Origin: an uncultured Dyadobacter sp.
GTDB lineage: Bacteria > Bacteroidota > Bacteroidia > Cytophagales > Spirosomataceae
NCBI RefSeq assembly: GCF_946482605.1
Contig: NZ_CAMLSE010000031.1
Span: forward strand, 31,114 to 95,113
DNA length: 64,000 nt
Direction: 5' to 3'
In this document: one piece after another, positions 8,117 through 17,116 of the stretch
Numbering within the stretch: position 1 is the first letter of the stretch
Layout: every line of letters starts with the position of its first letter
Translations under genes and position numbers: made by a program
Notes under the pieces: model-generated
Told to the model about the DNA's origin: nothing
Databases searched by the model: none
The model's input: the letters and a program-made list of their open reading frames with translations, nothing else

Positions 8117-11100
8117 ATGACGAAATTAATTACTGCATTGCTCGGAATATGCGCATTGCTCCTGCTCACAGGGCCTGCCGCCTTCGCCCAGGGGAATGAG
8201 GCATCCATTACCGGGAAGGTCTCAGAAAGCGCCACCGGCCCGGTGGTAGGCGCGACCGTCTTTGTCAAAAACGAATCGACCGGATTCAGCACCGGTACCG
8301 TAACCGACGTGAATGGCGACTACATTATCAAACAATTACCGCTTGGCTCCCCCTACTCCATTACGGTTTCGTTTATCGGCTATGGTGAACAGAAAAAAAC
8401 GGGTTATGCCCTTAACCAGGGCGATCAGCTTCGACTGAATTTCAGTCTGGAAAGCGCTTCCAATGAGCTGCAAGCCGTAGAAATCGTAGCTAACTCACTG
8501 AAAAACACTGTTGTCACACTTGGCGCATCTACACCCGTTACGGCCAAAGACATTGCCCGGCTCCCGGTGAATGGCCGTAACTTCACTTCGCTCATGGACC
8601 TGTCGCCGTTAACGAACGGCAGCAGCCTCGGCGGTCAGCTGGCGTCTTCCACCAACTACACGATTGACGGGATGACCTCACGTGGTACCATCGCCGGCGG
8701 CGGCACTTCGGGCGCATATTCGATTTCAATGGAAGCGATCCGCGAGTTTAAAGTGGTGACCAACGAATACGACGTAACCATGGGCCGCGCCGGTGGCGGT
8801 ACGATCAGCACCGTTACCAAATCCGGGACCAACAAGCTTTCCGGCAGCGCGTTCACCTATATGCGTAACGACGGGCTTTCGAGCAAGTATGACCTGCGCG
8901 GAAACAAAAGAACCCAGGAGTTTTCGACCTATCAATACGGATTTTCACTTGGCGGACCGATCATCAAAGATAAAGCGCACTTCTTCGTAGCATGGGACCA
9001 CCAGGCCGATTCCCGTCCGCTTTACATCGCCAACATCCTCAGCCCAGCCGATGAAGCCGCCAACCGGGTTACCAATGCGACGCTGGAACGCTTTGCAGGC
9101 ATTGCACGCGAGAAATACGGTGTTTCGGCCAACCCGCAATACGGTGCATTCGACAAGGCGAAGGGAACCGACGCCATTTTTGCCCGTATTGACTGGCAGC
9201 TGAATGCCAAAAACCTGCTCACAATCCGCAACAATATGGTGATCGAAAACGACGCCCTTTCGGAAGGTGATAACTCAAATATCAACTTCTACGAGTCGTA
9301 TATCGACCGTAAAAAGTTCGACAACAGCCTCATGGCCTCGCTCCGCACCACCCTGAACCCCCGTGTGACCAATGAACTGAAAGTGCAGCATTTCTACGAG
9401 GATGTGCAGGTGCTCCCCAGCCCGGAACTGCCTGCCGCCGGTATCCCGCGTGCGATCGTCGAAAACGTGGAATCGACTTCGGGAACAGCCAATTACCTTG
9501 CCTCAATCCAGATCGGCGGTCAGCGTTTCTCGCCCGAATGGTTTAAAGGAACCGTGGTACAGGCGGTTGATAACCTCTATTACAATACCGGAAAGATCAA
9601 CTTTACATTCGGTATCGACCTGATGTACAACCTGATGCACTCGCGTTACGGGAGTGAAATGAACGGTCGTTTTTACTTCACAGGAATGGATAATTTCAAT
9701 AACCTGAAACCCTACCGTTACGCCCGTGAAATTTATCTGAATGAAGATCAGAGCAATAAAGTAAAATCGCTGAGCACTGGTTTGTACGCGCAAATGGATA
9801 CCAAACTGGGCTATGGACTGGATATGACCGCCGGTTTGCGCCTCGACAACACTGTGTACCTCAACCGCGCGAATTTCAGCCAGGTGGTATTCGATGAGCT
9901 AGGTATCAAAACCAATAACCGCATTAACACGATTCAATTGCAGCCGCGCGTGCAGTTTACCTGGGACGTGAACGAGCAGAGCAAAGACGTGGTCCGTTTC
10001 GGTGCCGGCGTTTTCGGATCGGCATTGAACCCCTATTCAATGGTGAACAACATGCTTTTTGATGGTTCCAAAGTGGCTTCGGTAGAAATCCAGGGTAACC
10101 TTGTTCCTTCCCCGAACTTCCCGCTGTATCGCCAGGACCCAAGCAAGGCACCGGGAGCTGAATTGTTCAACATACCGGGTATCGAGCGTTTGATAACGAT
10201 CAACACCAACAGCCCGGACGCCAAAGTTCCTGTTGTTTACAAAACCAATTTCTCGTACAACCACTTTTTCAGCGACCGTCTGCGGATCGGGATCAGCGGC
10301 TATGCGTCGTGGGCACGTAACAATTATATGTACATCGACCGCAACATGGTGGACGAGCCATTTTTCCGCATCGGCGCCGAAGCCAACCGCGGTGTGTATG
10401 TTCCGGCAGAGAGCATCAGTGCAACCAATGGGGCTACCAACTGGCTCAACAGCCGCAGGACCAAACAGGTTGGCCGTGTGCTGGAACTCGTGAGCGATGG
10501 TAAGAAGAACCAGTATGCATTGGTAGTCGACGGTACTTTCAAATATTTCAAAGACGGGCAAATTACCGCTTCCTACACCTGGAACGATGCGAAGGATAAC
10601 ACTTCTTACAATGGTAACGTGGCCAACACCGCTACCCTCGACCAGATGGTGATCGATGATCCGCGCGACCTGAGCCGCATGAACTATGCCAACAATCAGT
10701 TCCGCAACAAAATTGTGGTTTACGGTACTGCACCGAGCTTCTGGGGCATTACGCTGGGTGTTCGCTACTCGGGCATCGGCGGTACCCGCTACTCGCTGGC
10801 CGTGAGCGGTAACATGAACGGCGATTTCGTGTCCTCCAATGACTTGCCATACGTATACGATCACAACAGCTCCGCAACCCCTGAATATATCCGCACAGCC
10901 CTCAAAGCGATCCTCGACAACCCTGAGGCTGAGCAAAGTATCAAGGACTTTATCCGGAGAGACACGGGTAAAATGGCCGAACGCAACGGCGGGGTGAACG
11001 GCTTCTACGGGGTATTCGACGTGCGCCTGGGTAAGAAATTCAAGATTTACAAAACGCACGGTATAGAAGCGTCTATCGACGTATTCAACTTTGCTAACCT

Positions 11101-11275
11101 GCTCAACAAGGACTGGGGCGTAGGGACCAACCTTGGCAAACAGACGTTTTACTCGATCAAGAGCTTTGATAAGGTAAAAAATGAGTTTGTGTACAATGTC
11201 AACAAAGGCGCGGGCGTATCGTCGCTCAATGGCAACCCTTACCAGATTCAAGTGGGTTTGCGTTACTCTTTCTGA
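8117..11275 (+). CDS. Oar-like TonB-dependent outer-membrane receptor
   Basis: I start at the ATG at 8117 because it gives a clean signal peptide (MTKLITALLGICALLLLTGP, then AAFAQ); the frame is open 64 codons further upstream without signal-peptide character. After cleavage comes a carboxypeptidase-regulatory-like beta domain (ITGKVSESATGPVVGATVFV), a plug domain with the Oar-type sequence VNGRNFTSLMDLSPLTNG and a Gly/Ser-rich stretch, then a long beta barrel ending in a terminal aromatic (QVGLRYSF). At 1052 residues it matches the Oar-like receptors. It presumably imports a ligand using TonB energy. The phosphodiesterase gene downstream and the divergent phosphatase suggest the ligand may be a phosphate ester; this is inference. 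Confidence 0.87.
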   Translation: MTKLITALLGICALLLLTGPAAFAQGNEASITGKVSESATGPVVGATVFVKNESTGFSTGTVTDVNGDYIIKQLPLGSPYSITVSFIGYGEQKKTGYALNQGDQLRLNFSLESASNELQAVEIVANSLKNTVVTLGASTPVTAKDIARLPVNGRNFTSLMDLSPLTNGSSLGGQLASSTNYTIDGMTSRGTIAGGGTSGAYSISMEAIREFKVVTNEYDVTMGRAGGGTISTVTKSGTNKLSGSAFTYMRNDGLSSKYDLRGNKRTQEFSTYQYGFSLGGPIIKDKAHFFVAWDHQADSRPLYIANILSPADEAANRVTNATLERFAGIAREKYGVSANPQYGAFDKAKGTDAIFARIDWQLNAKNLLTIRNNMVIENDALSEGDNSNINFYESYIDRKKFDNSLMASLRTTLNPRVTNELKVQHFYEDVQVLPSPELPAAGIPRAIVENVESTSGTANYLASIQIGGQRFSPEWFKGTVVQAVDNLYYNTGKINFTFGIDLMYNLMHSRYGSEMNGRFYFTGMDNFNNLKPYRYAREIYLNEDQSNKVKSLSTGLYAQMDTKLGYGLDMTAGLRLDNTVYLNRANFSQVVFDELGIKTNNRINTIQLQPRVQFTWDVNEQSKDVVRFGAGVFGSALNPYSMVNNMLFDGSKVASVEIQGNLVPSPNFPLYRQDPSKAPGAELFNIPGIERLITINTNSPDAKVPVVYKTNFSYNHFFSDRLRIGISGYASWARNNYMYIDRNMVDEPFFRIGAEANRGVYVPAESISATNGATNWLNSRRTKQVGRVLELVSDGKKNQYALVVDGTFKYFKDGQITASYTWNDAKDNTSYNGNVANTATLDQMVIDDPRDLSRMNYANNQFRNKIVVYGTAPSFWGITLGVRYSGIGGTRYSLAVSGNMNGDFVSSNDLPYVYDHNSSATPEYIRTALKAILDNPEAEQSIKDFIRRDTGKMAERNGGVNGFYGVFDVRLGKKFKIYKTHGIEASIDVFNFANLLNKDWGVGTNLGKQTFYSIKSFDKVKNEFVYNVNKGAGVSSLNGNPYQIQVGLRYSF

Positions 11276-11300
11276 TCTGTCCTGAATCCAATAACCCGGT

Positions 11301-11340
11301 CTCCCGAGCAGCAATCCCTAGCTGCGAGGGAGGCCTTTAT
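11301..11340 (+). terminator. Hairpin terminator after the Oar-like receptor
   Basis: CTCCCGAGCAGC (11301-11312) pairs with GCTGCGAGGGAG (11321-11332) apart from a central GA/GA mismatch, and is followed by gcctttattt. It lies 25 bases after the receptor stop and 17 bases before the next start, so it could attenuate rather than fully block transcription into the phosphodiesterase gene. Confidence 0.55.
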
Positions 11341-11356
11341 TTCAAAACAATTACGA

Positions 11357-12706
11357 ATGAAAAAACTAATCCTGCTCTTAACCCTTTCGATTTTCTCCTC
11401 GAAAAGCCTGCGCGCCCAGGATTCGCATGTGATCCTGATCAGTATCGATGGTCTGCGTCCGGAATTTTACAAGGATGCATCCTGGTCGATGGTCAACCTG
11501 CGGCAGGGAATGGCAACCGGCGCCTATGCCGATGGCGTCACCGGTGTATTCCCGACCGTTACCTACCCTTCCCACACTACGATGGTGACGGGCGTGAAGC
11601 CGATCAAACATGGCGTTTACTACAACACACCACCCGAGCCGCTGGAAGTTACCGGCAAATGGATCTGGGACTATAAAACCATTAAAGTACCGACGATTTT
11701 CAGCGCGGCCAGGGATAAAGGGTTGTCGACAGCTTCGGTATTCTGGCCGGTGTCCCTGGGTGGGCCAGCAACCTACAACATTCCCGAATATTGGTATTTG
11801 CCGGAAACAAAGGGCGGCAAGCGCAATATGACGAAAGCGCTGAGCGAAAATTCCTCTCCCAAAGGCTTTTATGAAGAAATTCAGCAGCATGCAACCGGCA
11901 AGCTGGAAGAAATCGATTTCGACGGCGAGTACCTGAGCATCGACGACAACCTCTCAAGAGCCAGCAGTTATATTATCCGCAAGTATAAACCTTCCTTCCT
12001 GGCTGTGCACCTGGTGGCTGTGGACCATTTCGAGCATGAGCAAGGGCGTGACGGTGACAAGGTCCGGGCAGCGCTCACGAGCGTTGACCGGGGCATTAAA
12101 GCCATTCTCGAAGCGATCGACAAGGCGGATATCGGCGATAAAACGACCGTCATCGTAACCGGCGATCACGGATTTGTGGATATCCATTCCGCGATCGCTC
12201 CCAACACATTGCTGGCACAGGCCGGGCTTTACGACCCGAAAAACACGGGTGCATGGAAAGCTTACTTCCACGCCTCGGGCGGGTCGGCATTCCTGCATTT
12301 GAAAGATAAAAACGACAGGCAGACGCTGGAAAAAGTGAAAGGATTGTTGGCAAATCTGTCGGTATCACAACAAAACATGTTTACGATCAAAGACCGCAGC
12401 GCACTGGACGCCGTGGGTGCCGACCCGAATGCTGCATTGGCACTGGCGCCCAGGCAGGGTTTCAACATCAGCAACGCCGCAACGGGCGACTTCATCCGCG
12501 CCGCCAGCGGTGGAACACATGGGTTTTTCCCCGATTTCAAAGAAATACAAACCGGGTTTGTCGCATTTGGGAAAGGCATTAAGCAAGGCGCCGTCATCCC
12601 GGAAATGGGCTTGCAGGACATCGCCCCGCTGATCGCGCATTTGCTTCGTATCGATTTTCCATCGGCCGACGGCGTCGTGTATCCGGGCATGCTGGTTAAA
12701 GAATAG
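11357..12706 (+). CDS. NPP-type alkaline phosphatase-superfamily phosphodiesterase, secreted
   Basis: A 449-residue protein with a signal peptide ending at SLRAQ. It has the nucleotide pyrophosphatase/phosphodiesterase fold: metal ligand in ISIDGLRPE (D31), the nucleophile block FPTVTYPSHTTMVTG with T69, and the second-metal motifs VAVDHFEHEQG, TGDHGFVD and GGTHGF. It should hydrolyse nucleotide or lipid phosphodiesters in the periplasm or at the surface. It follows the Oar-like receptor on the same strand, separated by a hairpin, and the divergent metallophosphatase is nearby. A release-and-uptake role for phosphate esters is a reasonable reading. Confidence 0.88.
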   Translation: MKKLILLLTLSIFSSKSLRAQDSHVILISIDGLRPEFYKDASWSMVNLRQGMATGAYADGVTGVFPTVTYPSHTTMVTGVKPIKHGVYYNTPPEPLEVTGKWIWDYKTIKVPTIFSAARDKGLSTASVFWPVSLGGPATYNIPEYWYLPETKGGKRNMTKALSENSSPKGFYEEIQQHATGKLEEIDFDGEYLSIDDNLSRASSYIIRKYKPSFLAVHLVAVDHFEHEQGRDGDKVRAALTSVDRGIKAILEAIDKADIGDKTTVIVTGDHGFVDIHSAIAPNTLLAQAGLYDPKNTGAWKAYFHASGGSAFLHLKDKNDRQTLEKVKGLLANLSVSQQNMFTIKDRSALDAVGADPNAALALAPRQGFNISNAATGDFIRAASGGTHGFFPDFKEIQTGFVAFGKGIKQGAVIPEMGLQDIAPLIAHLLRIDFPSADGVVYPGMLVKE

Positions 12707-12733
12707 TGATAAAGGTGCTAGATAGGATGGAAA

Positions 12734-12764
12734 GGGCGCTGCCAGTCAGGTGGCGTCCTTTTTT
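12734..12764 (+). terminator. Rho-independent terminator after the phosphodiesterase gene
   Basis: GGGCGCTGCC (12734-12743) pairs with GGTGGCGTCC (12749-12758), including three G-T wobbles, with a 5-base loop and a run of T at 12759-12764. Confidence 0.75.
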
Positions 12765-12824
12765 ATGCGAAGGCACAATTTTTGATATGGACAGACATAT
12801 CGAACCTGAAACTCCTTCGAATTG

Positions 12825-13607
12825 ATGAAAAAAACCTTGCAAGTCGCCAATATCGTGGCCCTGATCGTCACGGTGGTGGTCAACTACCTGTCCAACACCG
12901 GCATTTTCAACAACAGTACCATGGCTAGCGTATCAGCTCGCTACCAAAGCTTTTTCACTCCGTCGGGATATGCATTCTCCATTTGGGGATTGATCTACAT
13001 CGGACTGGCCGCATTTGTAATCTATCAGGCGCGCGGACTTTCCGGTAAGGCCGCGACACCCGACATCGTAGACAAAATCGGCTGGCTGTTCGTGATCTCG
13101 TGTGTCGCAAACTCGCTCTGGGTGGTCGCCTGGCTGTATGATTACACGGGCACATCCGTCCTGATCATGATCGTGCTCCTGCTGACACTCTGGCGCATCA
13201 TCGTGCGTACACGCATGGAGCTCGACCTCATTCCGATTAAAAAGATCGCGCTGACCTGGTGGCCGTTCGCCATTTACTTCGGGTGGATCTCTGTGGCGCT
13301 GATCGCCAATATTTCGGCTTATCTTACCAAAAACAGCTGGAACACTTTCGGCCTTACGCCAGTCGGCTGGGCTGTGGTGATGATCCTCGTCGCGGGCGCG
13401 GCGTATGTATGGCTTACCTGGGTGCGCAACTTGCGGGAATCGGCCATGGTGGGTGTGTGGGCGCTTGTAGCTGTGGCCGTTGCCAACTGGGGCACCACAC
13501 CGGTCGTTGTCGTTTCGGCTCTGACGGTTTCGGCTGTTATCCTCGTCAGCAGCGGCATTCACGCCTATCGCAACCGTGGAAGGCATTTCCTGGAAGAAGC
13601 CCGCTAA
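12825..13607 (+). CDS. TspO/MBR-like multi-spanning membrane protein
   Basis: The ATG at 12825 is preferred to the TTG just before it. The 260-residue product has about seven hydrophobic helices. It carries the tryptophan-rich features of TspO-related proteins: FTPSGYAFSIWGLIYIGLA near residue 45, ANSLWVVAWL, and a TWWPFAIYFGWISVALIAN segment. Classical TspO has five helices and about 160 residues, so this is the longer variant often labelled tryptophan-rich sensory protein in Bacteroidota. Ligand and role are unknown. It stands alone between a terminator upstream and a convergent gene downstream. Confidence 0.65.
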   Translation: MKKTLQVANIVALIVTVVVNYLSNTGIFNNSTMASVSARYQSFFTPSGYAFSIWGLIYIGLAAFVIYQARGLSGKAATPDIVDKIGWLFVISCVANSLWVVAWLYDYTGTSVLIMIVLLLTLWRIIVRTRMELDLIPIKKIALTWWPFAIYFGWISVALIANISAYLTKNSWNTFGLTPVGWAVVMILVAGAAYVWLTWVRNLRESAMVGVWALVAVAVANWGTTPVVVVSALTVSAVILVSSGIHAYRNRGRHFLEEAR

Positions 13608-13631
13608 TGGCGCAAAGCGCGGCTCTTCCCA

Positions 13632-15041
13632 TTATTTTGCAAACGACCGGCACCAGTCGATGATTTTCGGATATAGCGCGGATACAGTGGTATCCGCGTT
13701 TTCTTTTTTCAGCTTTATCAAAGCCGCATTGAACTCCGCAAAGCGAATAAATCCCCTCTTTTCCGACATCAAGGCTTCCCGCCTCGCGATCAGAAATGTG
13801 GCAGTCGGCGGGTCGTACACCTCGCGTGCATACAGCGAGAAAAGGGCGTGCGTCATGTACTCATTGAATACCGCCATAGGGCTACCGTAAAACGCCGATT
13901 CGCTTTGAGCGGTCCAGAACCCGCGCCTTGAAAATATGCTGTCAACCGCCTCCTCATAATCCGAACTCCTCCCATTGACATAATTATGGTCGGCCTCGGT
14001 GAAAACCATCCCGGCGATCAGCCCGCGCTTCTGGGTCGCACTGAGCCCCTGCTCACTATCATAGATCCTAGGTCCGCCTACAAACATCAGCATTTCCGCA
14101 TAATGCACACCCCTGCTGGACGAATGGAATTGCTGGGTACTATGGCTGGAAAGGATAACCGGCGAAAAAATAACTTTGGCGCTCTGAAATTTTCGTCGAG
14201 GAAACTGCCTTTCGAGCCATTTCCGCATGCCGCCCGCGTCCGTCCACTCGGTTTGCAGGGCAATCTGCTGCCTGTAAAAAGGCAGGTGGGCCTGGTAGAA
14301 TTCCCGGAACTTCGATTCGCGTGCAAAATCTTCAATCAATGCGGTATGGTTTCTGAAACCATTGGCATAGCTGGAATCGTCGGACCCGTACACAAAGAAA
14401 TATTCCGACGGCACGAGACGGTCACCATTGAAATTGAAACAAATGCTGTTTTCCCTGAATTCGTAGTATGAATGCATGTAACGCCCCTGAGGAAAGTCCA
14501 GCGCCTTAAAGACCGGATGCCCGAGGAATGGTTTGAAATGCGCCATCACCTCGTCATGGTATCGTCCGCTGCGGACCATGTTTCCGGCTTTCGCACCGCC
14601 GGGCGCGAGCATCAGGAGAATGTTCGCCATTTCGAAAGTTTCCGGGATCTCCGCCATCGTCGTCCCGTCGTGGGCCGCTTTGTATTCGTCCGAAAAATGG
14701 TGGTACACTTTGTTAAATCGCAGGCGCAGTGTGTAGTTACGCCCGGCCAGTTGCAGTGGGAAAAGGTGTTTCTCATCGAAAGGAAAATTACGGTTGAAAA
14801 CCCGGATAGAATCCTTGTCCAGATAAACGGTAACCGACTGGTCCGGCAACCCATCGGAGCCAAAGTCAATAATTTCGTAATCCCCGCGTGGAAAAACAGA
14901 CGGCTTTTCCACGTGACTAAACCGGATCCCGACGGTCGGCAAGGCGCATTTCAGCGTATCCGGATGAACGATGGTTTTGGGCTGCCCGAATACAAGTACG
15001 GGCAAAATCCATAATGCAAAACAAAACCTGCCCAGATACAT
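13632..15041 (-). CDS. Secreted protein of unknown function, possibly DUF4932-like
   Basis: I place the start at 15041, giving MYLGRFCFALWILPVLVFGQ as a signal peptide; an ATG ten codons upstream (15071) is also possible. The mature part of about 450 residues has a beta-rich N-terminal portion and a helical C-terminal portion. Candidate metal-binding or catalytic spots are GVHYAEMLMFVGG and VFTEADHNYVN, which recall the DUF4932 putative peptidase family, but I cannot confirm an HExxH-type site. It is convergent with the TspO-like gene (24-base gap) and has no obvious functional neighbours. Confidence 0.6.
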   Translation of the reverse strand: MYLGRFCFALWILPVLVFGQPKTIVHPDTLKCALPTVGIRFSHVEKPSVFPRGDYEIIDFGSDGLPDQSVTVYLDKDSIRVFNRNFPFDEKHLFPLQLAGRNYTLRLRFNKVYHHFSDEYKAAHDGTTMAEIPETFEMANILLMLAPGGAKAGNMVRSGRYHDEVMAHFKPFLGHPVFKALDFPQGRYMHSYYEFRENSICFNFNGDRLVPSEYFFVYGSDDSSYANGFRNHTALIEDFARESKFREFYQAHLPFYRQQIALQTEWTDAGGMRKWLERQFPRRKFQSAKVIFSPVILSSHSTQQFHSSSRGVHYAEMLMFVGGPRIYDSEQGLSATQKRGLIAGMVFTEADHNYVNGRSSDYEEAVDSIFSRRGFWTAQSESAFYGSPMAVFNEYMTHALFSLYAREVYDPPTATFLIARREALMSEKRGFIRFAEFNAALIKLKKENADTTVSALYPKIIDWCRSFAK

Positions 15042-15071
15042 AGCGATCACGATTTGAAGTAACTCAAACAC

Positions 15072-15433
15072 CTCCTCTCACTCCTATCTTCCATTATCCC
15101 GTCCCCGCTCCATTCACCCATCTAAATGTAACCTAAAATATAATAATAAAAAGAATCATTTATCCTATTCACCACTCCCTGGGAAGACTTCACCGCCTGT
15201 CCGGGGGCCATCACGGATTTTAATCTCTTTTTAACATGCTTTTAACATAGCGTTAAGGAAGAAGTGCGGTTTTTGTATGCGTATAAGAGGCACACACCTA
15301 TGAAAAGAACAATTTCACAAACCGTGCGCATCGCCAACAGCGCCTAAACGCATGCTCATTTTCAAAGACTTAAAATATTGAGACCGATTCAGGTCTTCAA
15401 ATTATACAAAAGACTCAATAGCGACCCGTTAAG
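15072..15433. other. Non-coding gap with an inverted repeat before the efflux locus
   Basis: No gene is supported in these 362 bases. TTGAGACC at 15378-15385 and GGTCTTCAA at 15392-15400 form an imperfect inverted repeat (one bulge) about 35-55 bases upstream of the small secreted-protein gene. It could be an operator or a leader hairpin for the efflux locus. No clear TAnnTTTG box was found. Confidence 0.35.
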
Positions 15434-15856
15434 ATGATCAAAGAATTGCTGAAATATCTCCTGCCCCTGTGCATTCTCCTGGTGGACGGATACAGCAATA
15501 TGTATGCGGGGGCGCAGGAATATCAACCTTGCAGCTCTCCCATTCAGATCCTCGCAAAATCGGAACACCCGAATTTCATTCAGGCTTTCGATGATAACGC
15601 CCCTGCATTCCGCTTGCCGGATGCAGCCCGGAAATTCAATGAGTTCCTCAGGACCATCTCGGAAGAAAAAGAAGAAGATTCCAGCGAGTCGTTCTCCCTC
15701 AAAAAATCACCACGGGCAGACGGCCTGTTCACTGCCGCTTTTGCTTCACGCCAGCTCTTTCGCTTTTATTACAATCCCAAAACCCGGTCATTGCCCCGGT
15801 TTGGCTCCTATTTTTCCTCTCACCGTTATCTGAGGCTTCGCGTACTCAGGATTTGA
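15434..15856 (+). CDS. Small secreted protein upstream of the RND operon, unknown
   Basis: A 140-residue product with a hydrophobic N-terminus (LLKYLLPLCILLVDG) that fits a signal peptide or anchor, then a region rich in Ser, Glu and Lys (EEKEEDSSESFSLKK) and a basic aromatic C-terminus ending RLRVLRI. No family is recognised. It is on the same strand as the efflux genes, 153 bases before the adaptor start, so it may be the first gene of that transcript. Short exported proteins of this type are often seen next to Bacteroidota efflux loci, but any link is inferred from position only. Confidence 0.5.
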   Translation: MIKELLKYLLPLCILLVDGYSNMYAGAQEYQPCSSPIQILAKSEHPNFIQAFDDNAPAFRLPDAARKFNEFLRTISEEKEEDSSESFSLKKSPRADGLFTAAFASRQLFRFYYNPKTRSLPRFGSYFSSHRYLRLRVLRI

Positions 15857-16009
15857 TCCCGCTCAGCGGCAGGCTATCTACGGCCTGCCAGTCCGGTCGT
15901 CGTGGCACCCTTCCCAGGTAGCTCACGGCTGCCCATTGCGTGCCATCCGGCACACCCATACGAACAGAAAACTATCAAAAATTCCATTTTGCTAACTCCA
16001 AAAATCATC

Positions 16010-17095
16010 ATGAAAAGAATTCTCATGCTCGTGAGCTTGGGTGCATTGTTGTATCAGACAGGCTGCACATCCAAACACGAAGAAGAAAAAGAAAAAGAGG
16101 TTAACTATTTAGTAACAAGCCCCTTACAGAAAGACACCACCATCACAAAAGAGTACGTGAGCCAGATCCGGGCGATCAGCCATATCGAGCTGCGTGCGTT
16201 GGAAAGAGGTTATTTGCAAAAGATATATGTGGATGAAGGTCAGATGGTGAAAAAGGGCCAGCTGATGTTCCAGATCATGCCGATGGTGTACCAGGCAGAG
16301 CAACAAAAAGCCCAGGCAGAAGCGAATTTCGCCGAAATTGAATTCAAAAATACCAAAGCGCTGGCCGACAGCAATGTAGTTTCCAAAAACGAGCTGGCAT
16401 TAGCCAAGGCGAAACTGGACAAGGCCAAGGCGGAACTGGGACTCGCTTCGACGCACCTCGGATTTACCGAGATCCGGGCGCCGTTCAGCGGTATCATGGA
16501 CCACTTCCAGGTGCGGCTGGGAAGTCTGGTGGATGAAGGCGACCTGCTCACTACCCTTTCCGACAACAGTGAAATGTGGGTTTATTTCAACGTGCCGGAA
16601 GCGGAGTACCTCGATTACAAATCCGGCGAAGACGGCGGCAACCTTCTGAAAGTGAAACTAAAAATGGCCAACGAAAAGCTCTTCGACTATACAGGAGCGG
16701 TCAAAACCATTGAAGCCGATTTCAATAACGAAACAGGAAACATCGCATTCCGGGCTACGTTCCCGAACCCCAAAGGCTTGCTTCGTCACGGCGAAACCGG
16801 CAATGTTCAGATCAGCGTGCCCTTTAAAAACGCCCTGCTGATCCCGCAAAAAGCAACTTTCGAGGTATTGGAAAAGAAATACTGCTACGTGATCGACAAG
16901 GACGGCAAGGTCCAGTCACGCGAGATCACGATCGCTGCCGAGCTGCCGCATATTTTCGCGGTGTCGCATGGCCTTCAAAAGGACGACAAAATATTGCTGG
17001 AAGGCTTGCGCCAGGTACGCGAAAACCAGAAGATCAGCTACAAATTCCAGAAGCCCGATTCGGTTATTTCTCACCTCAGCCTGTACGCGGAATAA
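16010..17095 (+). CDS. RND efflux periplasmic adaptor lipoprotein (MFP)
   Basis: The start at 16010 gives a lipoprotein signal with lipobox YQTGC (C19). The 361-residue product has the adaptor order: barrel-sandwich half (ERGYLQKIYVDEGQMVKKGQ), a coiled coil rich in Ala/Lys/Glu, the second lipoyl half (FSGIMDHFQVRLGSLVDEGD), then beta-barrel and membrane-proximal domains. The adaptor links the inner-membrane pump to the outer-membrane channel encoded just downstream. The pump gene begins 21 bases after this stop, so it is the first core gene of a three-gene operon. The frame is open upstream but without signal-peptide character. Confidence 0.93.
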   Translation: MKRILMLVSLGALLYQTGCTSKHEEEKEKEVNYLVTSPLQKDTTITKEYVSQIRAISHIELRALERGYLQKIYVDEGQMVKKGQLMFQIMPMVYQAEQQKAQAEANFAEIEFKNTKALADSNVVSKNELALAKAKLDKAKAELGLASTHLGFTEIRAPFSGIMDHFQVRLGSLVDEGDLLTTLSDNSEMWVYFNVPEAEYLDYKSGEDGGNLLKVKLKMANEKLFDYTGAVKTIEADFNNETGNIAFRATFPNPKGLLRHGETGNVQISVPFKNALLIPQKATFEVLEKKYCYVIDKDGKVQSREITIAAELPHIFAVSHGLQKDDKILLEGLRQVRENQKISYKFQKPDSVISHLSLYAE

Positions 17096-17116
17096 TCAGG
17101 TCCGAAAGCAAAAGAT

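Noticed and set aside
10037..11314. A 425-codon minus-strand frame opposite the Oar-like receptor
   Set aside because: No domain or signal features; the plus-strand receptor is strongly supported, so this is a shadow frame.
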